Assembly: GCF_008180415.1 (NCBI RefSeq)
Contig: NZ_VTEI01000001.1
Location: 454,227 to 518,226, forward strand
Direction: 5' to 3'
DNA: 64,000 nt
Source: Rossellomorea vietnamensis
GTDB taxonomy: Bacteria > Bacillota > Bacilli > Bacillales > Bacillaceae_B
In this document: one piece after another, positions 33,903-42,519 of the stretch
How the letters are laid out: each line of letters starts with the position of its first letter
Position numbering within the stretch: position 1 is the stretch's first letter
Notes under the pieces: generated by a model
What the model saw: only the letters and a program-made list of their open reading frames with translations
Database searches by the model: none
Told to the model about the DNA's origin: nothing
Translations under genes and position numbers: made by a program

Positions 33903-34130
33903 AAATAATGAAACATTGAGAAGGATCAGTAGGATGATCCAGTCATTGAAAGAGAGGGAGCTCCCGGCTGCAAGGTTCCCATTGGCTTCCATCCGAACCT
34001 GCCTTTGAGTTCTGTAGCGCATACAGCGGTTCAAACCGTTATCATGATATGAGAGTAAAGCTTTGCTTTGAATCAGGGTGGTACCGCCAGTTTTTCTGGT
34101 CCCTGACATCGCAGGGCTTTTTTTGTTTTT
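33903..34130 (+). promoter_or_regulatory. T-box riboswitch (proline), upstream of proS
   Basis: A complete T-box leader: Stem I with AGAGAGGGAG, the specifier loop GAACCTGCC in which CCT (33998-34000) is a proline codon, the antiterminator sequence AGGGTGGTACCGCC (34075-34088) and a terminator (CCCTG..CAGGG plus T7, about 34101-34130). Uncharged tRNA-Pro should pair with the specifier and the T-box and allow read-through. A MITE (copy C) lies between this leader and proS. Confidence 0.95.
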
Positions 34131-34134
34131 ATAA

Positions 34135-34324
34135 GGCTCTTTTCGAAAACTTTATTGCTAGTTAATATGGATTTCGGAAAATAACGGCATGATTCCCCAG
34201 AAATATCTTCGTAAACAAGAAAGAAAAGAGCTGCAACCTCTGTTTAGAGAGGAAACTCTTAGTATCAGGGGAAAAATCCGGCTTTCGGGATTTTTCCGAA
34301 AGCAACATTATATGCGAAACAATC
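34135..34324 (+). mobile_element. MITE copy C, between T-box and proS
   Basis: Forward orientation: GGCTCTTTTCGAAAACTTTA at the left, AAAGAGCTGC, CTCTTAGTATCAGGGG, the GGAAAAATCC hairpin, and right end GCAACATTATATGCGAAAC. The flanks TTTTATAA and TTTAAAAA match at 6 of 8 positions, so the duplication has decayed. It starts a few bases after the T-box terminator and ends 25 bp before the proS start. Confidence 0.82.
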
Positions 34325-34349
34325 TTTAAAAAATATGGAGGTGCAAGGA

Positions 34350-35780
34350 ATGGGAAAAGAGTTTGTAAAGAACATCACTGGCATGGATGAAGATTTTGCT
34401 CAGTGGTATACCGATGTAGTCACAAAAGCTGAATTGATCGATTATTCCAGTGTCCGGGGGTCAATGATCATCCGCCCCTACGGCTATGCTCTTTGGGAAA
34501 ATATCAAAGATGCACTCGATAAAAGAATAAAAGAAACCGGGCACGAGAATGTTTACATGCCTCTTTTCATACCGGAAAGCCTTCTGCAGCGAGAGAAAGA
34601 TCACATTGAAGGGTTCGCTCCAGAAGTCGCCTGGGTCACGCACGGCGGTGAAGAAGAACTTCAGGAACGTCTCTGTGTCCGCCCGACATCAGAAGTCCTG
34701 TTCGGCGAGCACTATAAAAACATCATCCATTCATACCGTGACCTTCCAAAGCTATATAATCAATGGGCAAACGTTGTAAGGTGGGAAAAAACAACGAGAC
34801 CGTTCCTGCGCACTCTTGAATTTCTTTGGCAAGAGGGCCATACATGCCATGAAACAGATGAAGACGCTCATGATGAAACAGTAAAAATGCTTGAGGTATA
34901 TGCGGAGCTTTGTGAGAACATTCTCGCCATCCCTGTCATCAAAGGACAAAAAACAGAAAAAGAAAAGTTCGCAGGAGCCAAATACACTTATACCATCGAA
35001 AGCCTGATGCACGATGGAAAAGCATTGCAGTCCGGGACCTCCCACCATCTAGGTGACGGGTTTGCCAAAGCATTCGGCATCCAGTTCTCCGACCGTGAAG
35101 GCAATCTTCAATATGTGCAGCAAACGTCATGGGGATTCACTACCCGAATTATTGGAGCGATGATCATGGTCCATGGTGATGACCGCGGCCTTGTCATTCC
35201 GCCAAAAGCTGCTCCGACTCAATTGATGATCGTGCCAATTGCCCAGCACAAGGAAGGCGTATTGGACTTTGCCTACAACCTGAAAGACAGATTAGCAGGT
35301 ACCGTTCGGGTAGGTATCGATGCCAGTGATAAAAAGCCTGGCTGGAAGTTTAATGAATATGAAATGAAAGGAATTCCTCTTCGTCTGGAGGTCGGCCCTC
35401 GGGATATTGAAAATAACCAAGTCGTCATTGCACGCCGAGATACTGGGGAAAAAGTGACGGTCAGCCTTGATGAGCTGGAAAGCAAAATCGCCGATCTGCT
35501 CGATGACGTACAGAACAGCCTGTTTGAAAAAGCTCTTAAACACCGAGAGGAAAAAACAAGCATTGCCTTGAACTTTGAAGAATTTGCGGAAAAATTGGAT
35601 TCCAACAAAGGATTCATCAAAGCCATGTGGTGTGGTGACCAGGTTTGTGAAGACAAAATCAAAGAAGAAACTGGTGCAACCTCACGCTGCATACCGTTTG
35701 AAGAAGAGAAAGTTTCAAATGATTGTGTATGCTGCGGCAAGGAAGCGAACCAGCTTGTTTATTGGGCTAGAGCTTATTAA
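34350..35780 (+). CDS. proS: Prolyl-tRNA synthetase (short, archaeal/eukaryal-like ProS)
   Basis: A 476-residue class II synthetase that charges tRNA-Pro. It belongs to the short ProS type without the bacterial editing insertion: [14 protein letters not shown] (motif 1), [23 protein letters not shown] (motif 2, about 143-165) and the C-terminal zinc-like domain with [21 protein letters not shown] and CVCCGKEA, ending in WARAY as in the archaeal/eukaryal form. Many bacilli carry this as a second proS next to the long bacterial enzyme. ATG 34350 has GGAGGTG eight bases upstream; the ATG at 34335 precedes the site. It is controlled by the proline T-box. Confidence 0.94.
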   Translation: MGKEFVKNITGMDEDFAQWYTDVVTKAELIDYSSVRGSMIIRPYGYALWENIKDALDKRIKETGHENVYMPLFIPESLLQREKDHIEGFAPEVAWVTHGGEEELQERLCVRPTSEVLFGEHYKNIIHSYRDLPKLYNQWANVVRWEKTTRPFLRTLEFLWQEGHTCHETDEDAHDETVKMLEVYAELCENILAIPVIKGQKTEKEKFAGAKYTYTIESLMHDGKALQSGTSHHLGDGFAKAFGIQFSDREGNLQYVQQTSWGFTTRIIGAMIMVHGDDRGLVIPPKAAPTQLMIVPIAQHKEGVLDFAYNLKDRLAGTVRVGIDASDKKPGWKFNEYEMKGIPLRLEVGPRDIENNQVVIARRDTGEKVTVSLDELESKIADLLDDVQNSLFEKALKHREEKTSIALNFEEFAEKLDSNKGFIKAMWCGDQVCEDKIKEETGATSRCIPFEEEKVSNDCVCCGKEANQLVYWARAY

Positions 35781-35784
35781 ATAG

Positions 35785-35823
35785 AAAAAGGATGCCCGTT
35801 TTTGATAAGGGGCATCCTTTTTC
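35785..35823 (+). terminator. Rho-independent terminator of proS
   Basis: AAAAAGGATGCCC pairs with GGGGCATCCTTTTT. The A-run on the other side lets it also serve the anti-sigma gene ending at 35829 on the minus strand. Confidence 0.9.
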
Positions 35824-35828
35824 TCAAT

Positions 35829-36590
35829 TCACTTAATCATCTGGTCAGCAAGGTCTATCAACACTTCACGCGTATCATATTTTTCAGAATTTGAAATGTA
35901 GATGTTGATATCAATACCTTCTTTATTCTCAAATTTCATTGTTCCCCCATCTTCTCCTATATTTAATTCGCCTGATACTCCTTTTTTGAGTTCTACTTGC
36001 TCAAGAGACTGATTTCCCTGTCCTATAAACTCCTTATCAAAATCAAAGGCTTCAACAAAAATGACCTCAACGCCATTGGCTGCCCTAAATTCCACTGAAA
36101 TATCTTTCCCATCTGAATTCGATTGGAAATGCCAGTCATAGATTCCATCCACGATAAACTCTGCTTCAAAAGGAAGGTTTTCCGGCAGTGTCAATTGGAA
36201 TGGCAACGCATTTAGAGCATCCTCAACTGAATCTGCATTATAAAGTTTGGGCTGCCTGCTTTCTATTTCTTCCCTCTGCTCATCAGACAACCCATCAGGC
36301 CCAGTGCTTTCACTTACACTTTCTTTCAAAAGAGAAGTATCCAATCTATCAGGCTGCCTGTCTGCCGAAAATGGCAGGATTCCAGTCTGGCTGCCTATTA
36401 TGCCAAGTACCAGTAGAACCGCCGCACCTGCGAGACCCCAGCCTACTAACTCGGGAAACCATCTTCTCTTTGGCAGGAGAGTGTGATTGTCCTCTATCTT
36501 GGTGAGCAGTTCCTTTTCCTCTTCTTTAGAAAAAACCCGTCCTTCTCCGATATGATTGTGAATTGCATCATGAATTCGCTTATTATTCAT
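35829..36590 (-). CDS. Putative anti-sigma factor, membrane protein
   Basis: A 253-residue protein with a cytoplasmic N-region of about 50 residues, one membrane helix (LVGWGLAGAAVLLVLGIIGS, about 48-67) and an acidic extracytoplasmic domain ending DLADQMIK. It is encoded directly after an ECF sigma gene with an 8-bp overlap, so it is most likely that factor's anti-sigma partner. The outer domain (ALPFQLTLPENLPFEAEF...) resembles the DUF4367-type domains often found there, but this is an inference. ATG 36590 has GGAGG nine bases upstream. Confidence 0.75.
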   Translation of the reverse strand: MNNKRIHDAIHNHIGEGRVFSKEEEKELLTKIEDNHTLLPKRRWFPELVGWGLAGAAVLLVLGIIGSQTGILPFSADRQPDRLDTSLLKESVSESTGPDGLSDEQREEIESRQPKLYNADSVEDALNALPFQLTLPENLPFEAEFIVDGIYDWHFQSNSDGKDISVEFRAANGVEVIFVEAFDFDKEFIGQGNQSLEQVELKKGVSGELNIGEDGGTMKFENKEGIDINIYISNSEKYDTREVLIDLADQMIK

Positions 36591-37113
36591 AGAGATCGCC
36601 TCCAAGCTTTTGGTTCAAAAGGTCACGGGCACGGGATAATCTGGTTCTGATCGTAGAAGAATTCATTTCAAGTATTTCTGATATTTCTTCAATTTTTAAC
36701 TCTTGATAATAGAAAAATATGATGACTTCCCTGTATTTCACCGGAAGAGCAAATACTGCTTCACTCAACTCTGTTTTCTGCTGCTGTTTCAGCAAGTAGT
36801 GTTCGGGGCTCTCTGTTTTTGAATTTGAGGAGAAAGTATTCGTTAACAATAGCTTCTTATAATGCCAGCTTCGGAGATAATCCTTCGCTTTATTGGCCGC
36901 AATAGATAGAATCCATGCTTTTGCTGAGTTTTCCTTTTCCAAGGTATCCATCTTTTGAAAAACAGTGATGAATACTTCCTGTACCAAGTCCTCTGCCGCA
37001 CTCCAGCTTTTCACGTATGAGTAAATCAGCCTCTTAACATCCTCGCCGTATTCGGTGACGAGGTCTCTGATTGATCGCTCTTTTCCTGCACCCTGTTCAG
37101 CACTCTTTGTCAT
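36583..37113 (-). CDS. ECF RNA polymerase sigma factor
   Basis: A 176-residue ECF sigma factor. Region 2: LIYSYVKSWSAAEDLVQEVFITVFQKMD (about 29-56) and SAKAWILSIAANKAKDYLR (about 63-81). Region 4: LPVKYREVIIFFYYQELKIEEISEILEMNSSTIRTRLSRARDLL (about 123-166), a helix-turn-helix for the -35 element. Its regulon cannot be read here. It is the second ECF pair in the window; the sequence differs clearly from the one at 21381. The ATG has GGTGGTGTG upstream. The 3' end overlaps the anti-sigma gene by 8 bp. Confidence 0.9.
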   Translation of the reverse strand: MTKSAEQGAGKERSIRDLVTEYGEDVKRLIYSYVKSWSAAEDLVQEVFITVFQKMDTLEKENSAKAWILSIAANKAKDYLRSWHYKKLLLTNTFSSNSKTESPEHYLLKQQQKTELSEAVFALPVKYREVIIFFYYQELKIEEISEILEMNSSTIRTRLSRARDLLNQKLGGDLYE

Positions 37114-37264
37114 ATCACACCACCATAAATCGTATTTTCACTTAACAGACGATTGCCGCTTGTGAAAAGTCCCATTTTCTTTTGAAAAACTTCACTTTAC
37201 CCCTTTAAAGTGCTGAGAGTGACTGTCCCTCTTAGCGCGTTAAAGGACTAAAATCTGCTAGTTC

Positions 37265-37385
37265 TGGAAAGTTTATCGGCGAACCGCTTTAACTTATCGG
37301 CGCTTTTTAACTTTTATCGGCGTAATTTTGGATTTATCGGCGTTTTCACGACTTTTATCGGCGTAAATCCAGATTTATCGACCAA
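37265..37385. repeat. 20-21 bp tandem repeats of TTTATCGGCG
   Basis: The word TATCGGCG (last unit TATCGACC) occurs at 37274, 37295, 37315, 37335, 37356 and 37376: steps of 21, 20, 20, 21 and 20 bp. The spacer bases vary. It lies between the promoter region of the sigma gene and the rhodanese terminator. Nothing else is seen in 37114-37450. Confidence 0.85.
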
Positions 37386-37453
37386 GCGACAAATTTCGAC
37401 ACGAACATTCCGCACCTTATGTTCCTCACCACAAGCCCCTGCCCCAAGCAAAA

Positions 37454-37481
37454 CAAAAAAAGCACGCTCGAGAGCGTGCTT
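37454..37481 (-). terminator. Rho-independent terminator of the rhodanese gene
   Basis: On the minus strand AGCACGCTCT and GAGCGTGCT pair, followed by TTTTTTTG. Confidence 0.88.
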
Positions 37482-37490
37482 CCAACTAAC

Positions 37491-37811
37491 TTAAACGCAT
37501 TTGTCCTTTGGCTGTGTTTCGCCTTCCCACTCGAGCATGCCGCCTTCCATGTTGACGACTTTGAAGCCGCGGTCATGCATGAACTGGCTGACTTTGCCGC
37601 TGCGGTTGCCGGAACGGCAGATGAGGATGTACTCTTTGTCCTTATCGAACTGATCAAGAGATTCTGGAATATCTCCCATTTTGATGTGTTTTGCTTTTGG
37701 GATCATGCCCTCTTCTACTTCTTCGTCTTCACGAACGTCGACAAGATCAAGATTCGCTCCCTCATCCAGCATTTTCTTCAATTCATCTGTTGTGATTGTT
37801 TTATAGCTCAA
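37491..37811 (-). CDS. ytwF: Rhodanese-like domain protein YtwF
   Basis: A single rhodanese domain of 106 residues: LVDVREDEEVEEGMIPKAKHI (about 22-42) and the active-site loop YILICRSGNRSGKVSQFM (about 61-78), with catalytic Cys in CRSGNRS, then GFKVVNMEGGMLEW. It transfers sulfane sulfur; the physiological partner is unknown. TTG 37811 is favoured by AAAGGTGGG at six bases; an ATG seven codons upstream lacks a site and precedes it. It lies directly downstream of leuS, as I recall for B. subtilis ytwF. Confidence 0.88.
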   Translation of the reverse strand: MSYKTITTDELKKMLDEGANLDLVDVREDEEVEEGMIPKAKHIKMGDIPESLDQFDKDKEYILICRSGNRSGKVSQFMHDRGFKVVNMEGGMLEWEGETQPKDKCV

Positions 37812-37865
37812 TATGTACCCACCTTTCTTCATTATTTTTTCATTATATCAGAGCTCTATGCACGG

Positions 37866-37900
37866 GAAAAATAAGAAGGCCGGCACCAAAAGCGCCGGCC
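37866..37900 (-). terminator. Terminator of leuS
   Basis: GGCCGGC and GCCGGCC form a GC-rich hairpin between leuS and ytwF; the minus-strand T-tract (CTTCTTATTTTT) is imperfect. Confidence 0.7.
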
Positions 37901-37908
37901 GGGATTAA

Positions 37909-40323
37909 TTAGTTTGCTACGATGTTAACAAGTTTGCCAGGAACAGCAATCACCTTGCGTACAGTCTTGCCTTCGATAAACTCCTGAACCTTTCCATCTT
38001 GAAGGGCAATTTCCTGAAGTTCATCTCTACTGATGTCGCGTGGGACAGTCAGTTTGGCACGAACTTTTCCATTCACCTGGAACACAATTTCGATTTCGTT
38101 GCTGACAAGCTTTGACTCATCATATGAAGGCCACTCTGCATAAGCTAATGTTCCTTCATGGGCAAGCTTGCTCCACAGTTCTTCGGCAAGATGCGGAGTA
38201 ACAGGTGCAAGCATTTTAACGAAGCCTTCAATGTACTCTTTTGGAAGTACGTCTGCTTTGTAAGCGTCGTTGATGAAGACCATCAACTGGGAAATTCCTG
38301 TGTTGAAACGAAGTCCTTCGAAGTCTTCTGTCACTTTTTTCACGGTCTGGTGGTAGCTCTTTTCGAGATCTTTGTTCGTTTCGTCTTTGACTTTTTCGCT
38401 GATGCTTCCATTTTCGTCTACTAGAAGTCTCCATACACGATCAAGGAATCTGCGGGAACCGTCCAATCCGTTTTCACTCCAAGCGATTGAAGCTTCCAGA
38501 GGTCCCATGAACATTTCGTACATACGAAGAGTATCGGCACCATGAGAGGAAACAATCTCATCTGGATTCACGACGTTTCCTTTGGATTTACTCATCTTTT
38601 CGTTGTTTTCCCCGAGGATCATCCCTTGGTTGAACAGCTTTTGGAATGGCTCTTTTGTTGGCACTACGCCGATATCGTAAAGGAATTTGTGCCAGAAACG
38701 TGCATACAGCAAGTGGAGCACAGCATGCTCTGCTCCGCCGATGTACATGTCGACCGGCAGCCAGTGGTTCAGGTTCTCTTCACTCGCAAGTGCCTCCTCA
38801 TTATAAGGATCGATGTAGCGAAGGTAATACCAGCAGCTTCCCGCCCATTGCGGCATGGTATTCGTTTCACGGCGTCCTTTTTTCCCTGTTTCAGGGTCTG
38901 TGACATTGACCCACTCGCTGATATTGGCAAGAGGTGATTCACCAGTTCCCGAAGGCTTGATTTCCGTCGTTTTAGGTAGTGTCAGCGGCAGATCTTCAAC
39001 AGGAACTGTCGTTGTCGTGCCGTCCTCCCAGTGGATGACCGGAATCGGCTCGCCCCAATAACGCTGGCGGCTGAACAGCCAATCTCTCAAGCGGTAAGTC
39101 GTTTTCTTCTCACCGACACCTTCTTTTTCAAGCCACTCGATTGCTTTTGTGATTCCCTCTTCTTTTCCAAGACCATTAAGGAAATCAGAATTGACATGCT
39201 CACCGTCGCCTGTGTACGCTTCTTCGTCCACATTTCCGCCGGCTACAACTTCTTTGATAGGAAGCTCGAATTTTTTCGCAAATTCATAATCTCTTTCATC
39301 ATGCGCTGGAACCGCCATGATCGCGCCTGTTCCGTAACTCATCAATACATAGTCGGCAATCCAGATCGGCATTTTCTCGCCGTTGATCGGGTTGATCGCA
39401 TAGGCGCCAGTGAAAACGCCTGATTTATCTTTTGCAAGGTCTGTACGCTCAAGGTCACTCTTCGTTTTCACTTTATCAATATAAGCAGCAACCGCTTCTT
39501 TTTGCTCGCTCGTTGTGATTTCGTCCACCAGCCCATGTTCAGGAGCCAGCACGGCATACGTTGCACCGAAAAGGGTGTCGGGGCGGGTTGTGAATGCAGT
39601 GAACTTCTTATCAGTGCCAGCAATGGCAAAGTTGACTTCCGCTCCTTCAGAACGGCCGATCCAGTTTCGCTGCATGTCTTTAATGCTCTCCGGCCAGTCA
39701 ACCTCTTCAAGGTCTTCAAGAAGGCGGTCTGCATAAGCCGTGATTTTCAGCATCCACTGCCTCATCGGACGGCGCTCTACTGGATGTCCGCCGCGCTCAC
39801 TCTTCCCATCAATGACTTCTTCGTTTGCCAGAACCGTTCCAAGTGCAGGGCACCAGTTAACGGCAACTTCATCGACATAAGCAAGATCTTTTTCATAAAG
39901 CTTTGTAAAAATCCACTGTGTCCATTTATAGTAATGAGGATCCGTTGTATTGACTTCGCGGTCCCAATCATAAGAAAATCCAAGAGCCTTGATTTGGCGG
40001 CGGAATGTGTTGATGTTCTTCTCAGTGAATTCTGCCGGGTCGTTACCAGTATCAAGCGCATACTGCTCTGCCGGCAGGCCGAATGCATCCCAGCCCATCG
40101 GATGAAGGACATTGTATCCCTGCATTCTCTTCATGCGGGAAAGGATATCTGTCGCCGTGTATCCTTCCGGGTGCCCTACGTGGAGGCCGGCACCTGATGG
40201 ATACGGAAACATATCCAGTGCATAGAATTTCGGTTTATCCTTTTCGGTTTCAGTTTTGAATGTTTTTTGTTCTTCCCAATAATGCTGCCACTTTTGTTCG
40301 ATGTCTTTGTGGTTAAAGCTCAT
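37909..40323 (-). CDS. leuS: Leucyl-tRNA synthetase
   Basis: An 804-residue class I synthetase, the usual bacterial length. The HIGH motif appears as [17 protein letters not shown] (about 42-58) and the KMSKS loop as [17 protein letters not shown] (about 572-588). Between them are the zinc-like and CP1 editing domains, with the editing-site [12 protein letters not shown] (about 247-258) and [14 protein letters not shown]. The anticodon-binding helices and the C-terminal tRNA-binding domain complete it. AAGGAGG lies nine bases before the ATG. It is controlled by a leucine T-box at 40575-40850. Confidence 0.97.
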   Translation of the reverse strand: MSFNHKDIEQKWQHYWEEQKTFKTETEKDKPKFYALDMFPYPSGAGLHVGHPEGYTATDILSRMKRMQGYNVLHPMGWDAFGLPAEQYALDTGNDPAEFTEKNINTFRRQIKALGFSYDWDREVNTTDPHYYKWTQWIFTKLYEKDLAYVDEVAVNWCPALGTVLANEEVIDGKSERGGHPVERRPMRQWMLKITAYADRLLEDLEEVDWPESIKDMQRNWIGRSEGAEVNFAIAGTDKKFTAFTTRPDTLFGATYAVLAPEHGLVDEITTSEQKEAVAAYIDKVKTKSDLERTDLAKDKSGVFTGAYAINPINGEKMPIWIADYVLMSYGTGAIMAVPAHDERDYEFAKKFELPIKEVVAGGNVDEEAYTGDGEHVNSDFLNGLGKEEGITKAIEWLEKEGVGEKKTTYRLRDWLFSRQRYWGEPIPVIHWEDGTTTTVPVEDLPLTLPKTTEIKPSGTGESPLANISEWVNVTDPETGKKGRRETNTMPQWAGSCWYYLRYIDPYNEEALASEENLNHWLPVDMYIGGAEHAVLHLLYARFWHKFLYDIGVVPTKEPFQKLFNQGMILGENNEKMSKSKGNVVNPDEIVSSHGADTLRMYEMFMGPLEASIAWSENGLDGSRRFLDRVWRLLVDENGSISEKVKDETNKDLEKSYHQTVKKVTEDFEGLRFNTGISQLMVFINDAYKADVLPKEYIEGFVKMLAPVTPHLAEELWSKLAHEGTLAYAEWPSYDESKLVSNEIEIVFQVNGKVRAKLTVPRDISRDELQEIALQDGKVQEFIEGKTVRKVIAVPGKLVNIVAN

Positions 40324-40384
40324 TGTGGGGAACCTCCTTTTTTGATAAAAAATAAATTACTGTTTCAATCACTTTGCTTTTCCT

Positions 40385-40530
40385 AAAAGGGTTCGTTGAT
40401 TTCCGCTACAGGATGCTCGACTCCTCAGGGCGGTCGGTGAGCATCCTCGGCTTTGCCTGTGGGGTCTCACCTGCCCGCTGCTCCCGCAGGAGGTCGCTCA
40501 TCCTTCCGCTCCAATCAACTCTGTAGAAAA
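40385..40530. repeat. GC-rich dispersed repeat R2, copy 1
   Basis: GGGTTCGTTGATTTCCGCTA...GGATGCTCGACTCC ... GAGGTCGCTCATCCTTCCGC, then TCCAATCAAC: a long imperfect inverted repeat with the 'CTCCTGCGGGAG'-type core, a pattern common in Bacillaceae intergenic DNA. Related copies lie inside 51094-51422 and 61131-61464. Confidence 0.75.
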
Positions 40531-40574
40531 ACCCATTTTTATACTGAAAAGCATAACCCTTTAAAACCATTAAA

Positions 40575-40850
40575 AAACAAAAAAACTCCCGCCCCAATTA
40601 TTAATAAATAATAATTGGGACGAGAGGTCTTTGATAAACTCCCGCGGTACCACCCAGATTAGTGTACACGCACTCACTTGATTCCATCCTTAACGCGGAA
40701 AACGGCAGGCATTACTTAGGTTCACACCCGCAACTCAAAGGCGAGTTCATGATGGTATCCGGTTGACTTGCACCTGCCGTCAACTCTCTAAAACGGTTCC
40801 TCATCACTACTATTCCTTATCAACGTTGAATTCTATACAACTATTGTATT
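40575..40850 (-). promoter_or_regulatory. T-box riboswitch (leucine), upstream of leuS
   Basis: On the minus strand: Stem I with the specifier loop GAACTCGCC, whose CTC (40743-40745) is a leucine codon, the conserved T-box sequence GGGTGGTACCGCGGG (40641-40655) and a terminator (CCCAATTATTA/TAATAATTGGG region then GGGAGTTTTTTT, about 40575-40630). Uncharged tRNA-Leu should promote antitermination into leuS. The R2 repeat lies between leader and gene. Confidence 0.95.
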
Positions 40851-40910
40851 CACTATTTTATGCAAAAGTATACGGAGTTGCAAGCCTAAATAGATAAATA
40901 TTTTCTTTAA

Positions 40911-41062
40911 GGCTCTTTTCATAAGCTTTGCTGCTATTTGATACTAATAATTTCGATAAAATTTGGTAACACCGCGAAGAAAAGAGCAGCCCTTCCCCGT
41001 TTAGAGTTAAAACTCTTAGTATATGGGGATAACCGAAAGCAACATTATATACGAAAACAGCC
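40911..41062 (+). mobile_element. MITE copy D
   Basis: A compact 152-bp copy flanked by perfect 8-bp repeats TTCTTTAA (40903-40910 and 41063-41070). Left end GGCTCTTTTCATAAGCTTTG; right end AACATTATATACGAAAACAG then CC. It lacks the internal AAAATCC hairpin. It ends 132 bp before the rhodopsin start. Confidence 0.9.
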
Positions 41063-41194
41063 TTCTTTAAAGACGAATTGGTGTTTGAATATTCGAGTCT
41101 GTAAAAAGTAATACTACTTATATTTGAGTATGAAACATTCAGCATTCCTCCATACTATTAGATATGCTTCAATTACGATTTTGGAGGAATGAGT

Positions 41195-41899
41195 ATGATC
41201 TACACTCTGCATTGGGTTTACTTTATCATTATGGCAGCAGGAGCTGTTTATTTTTATGTGTTAAGCAGAAATCCTCAAGGCGTACCACGGTATGAATATG
41301 TAATAGCTACTTTCATTCCTTGCTGGTCAGGGGCCGCCTATTTGTCAATTGCTTTAGGGCAGGGCTTTCTTGAATCAAATGAAAGAGTAATATACTTTGC
41401 CCGATACCTGGATTGGGTTGTAACTCCCCCCTTATTGCTCCTTGCTTTGGCACTTACAGCAATGTTCTATAAAAAGGAGAAAGATAAGGCTCTAATCGGT
41501 TCCCTCATAGGAGCAGATGTGTTTATGATCCTCACAGGTTTAATCGCAGATTTTTCTACTGGAGCTCAAAAATACATATGGTATTCTCTAGGGGTGCTGG
41601 CACTTCTGATAATCCTGTATATCATCTGGTATCCTTTAAGAAAAATAGCGAAATCCTCGAATAAACAATTAGGTAAACACTATGACCATACTCCCTTATA
41701 CCTTACCGCTTTTTGGTTTACTTATCCGACGGTTTGGTTATTAGGGCCATCTGGTTTGGGTCTTACTCAAAGTGGAATTGAGATCCTTGCATTTATTATT
41801 TTACCTATTTTCTCTAAAGTAGGTTTCAGCATTTTAGATCTTGGAGGGCTAAGAAAACTTGGGTTACAAAAAGAGAAGCCGCGGACGGTTCAAATGTAA
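41195..41899 (+). CDS. Microbial rhodopsin, xenorhodopsin / Anabaena sensory rhodopsin type
   Basis: A 234-residue seven-helix retinal protein. Helix C reads ARYLDWVVTPPLLL: Arg70, Asp73 (counterion, D85 of bacteriorhodopsin), Trp74 and Thr77; the D96 position is Ala84. Helix G reads ILPIFSKVGFSILDL: Lys208 binds retinal, Pro204 replaces Asp212, and Asp215 lies seven residues after the lysine. Pro at the D212 site plus this extra Asp are shared by Anabaena sensory rhodopsin and the xenorhodopsins, several of which pump protons inward. It could be a light-driven inward H+ pump or a sensor. ATG 41195 has GGAGG seven bases upstream; ATG 41189 is too close. No transducer or retinal-synthesis gene is nearby. 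A terminator follows. Confidence 0.93.
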   Translation: MIYTLHWVYFIIMAAGAVYFYVLSRNPQGVPRYEYVIATFIPCWSGAAYLSIALGQGFLESNERVIYFARYLDWVVTPPLLLLALALTAMFYKKEKDKALIGSLIGADVFMILTGLIADFSTGAQKYIWYSLGVLALLIILYIIWYPLRKIAKSSNKQLGKHYDHTPLYLTAFWFTYPTVWLLGPSGLGLTQSGIEILAFIILPIFSKVGFSILDLGGLRKLGLQKEKPRTVQM

Positions 41900-41974
41900 T
41901 TTTTTGTAGTACCAGCCCCTAGATACAGGGAATAAAAAACAGGACTATTCTTCAGTTTTGGAGGACAAAACTAG

Positions 41975-42005
41975 AAAAAGCAGTCCAAAATGGTCTGCTT
42001 TTTTA
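41975..42005 (+). terminator. Rho-independent terminator of the rhodopsin gene
   Basis: AAAAAGCAG(T)CC and GG(T)CTGCTTTTTT pair around a five-base loop. Confidence 0.88.
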
Positions 42006-42059
42006 CTATGCATACGTCAAAATTTTATTAAATGAGTAAGTCACCAAAGGAAGGGAACT

Positions 42060-42230
42060 TAAATAAAGGAAAATTGCTGGGGAGAGGTAAATAAGGGAAG
42101 AATTTTCCGTTAAGCATGCTCCGCAACCCTATTTTCATGTTTTTTTAGTAAAATAGAGGAAAAACCTTCCTCTATTTTACCTGTTTTTTCCGACATTTTT
42201 AAAATAAGGGAAATTTCTTCCCTTATGCTA
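42060..42230. repeat. Iterated hairpins of the AATAAGGGAA/TTCCCTTATT type, block 1
   Basis: Three palindromic units, the clearest being GTAAAATAGAGGAA/TTCCTCTATTTTAC (42148-42181) and AATAAGGGAA/TTCCCTTAT (42203-42225), with a weaker one ending at 42109. The TTCC arms begin at 42105, 42167 and 42218, i.e. 62 and 51 bp apart. The same palindrome recurs at 54150-54360. Confidence 0.8.
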
Positions 42231-42418
42231 TAAGCTCATGGTGCTGGTTCTCATTTGGTCCGAACTTTAAAATTCTTTATGGTTTTTGATACCATTCCGC
42301 AAGTGAATTCGCCAAGCAAATCAAAAGGCTTCAATATTTATTTCAGTGTTCTCAAATCGTAATACGATTTTAGGTGCGAAAACACATTTAAAAGCAAAAG
42401 ATAAGCCGTATTAACAAT

Positions 42419-42456
42419 AAAAAAAGCCTACAAATAATGTTGTTAATTCGTAGGCT
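42419..42456 (-). terminator. Rho-independent terminator of yttB
   Basis: On the minus strand AGCCTACGAATTAACAACAT... and TGTAGGCT pair, followed by TTTTTT. 42231-42418 holds nothing else I recognise. Confidence 0.8.
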
Positions 42457-42519
42457 AAAAGATTTACATATTGCACCTTTAAACTGAACTACTTATCAAA
42501 TAGAGAAAAGTCCTTTTGA

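Noticed and set aside
35273..35740. A 155-codon minus-strand ORF
   Set aside because: Antisense shadow of proS, without a ribosome-binding site.
39502..40197. A 231-codon plus-strand ORF
   Set aside because: Antisense shadow of leuS.
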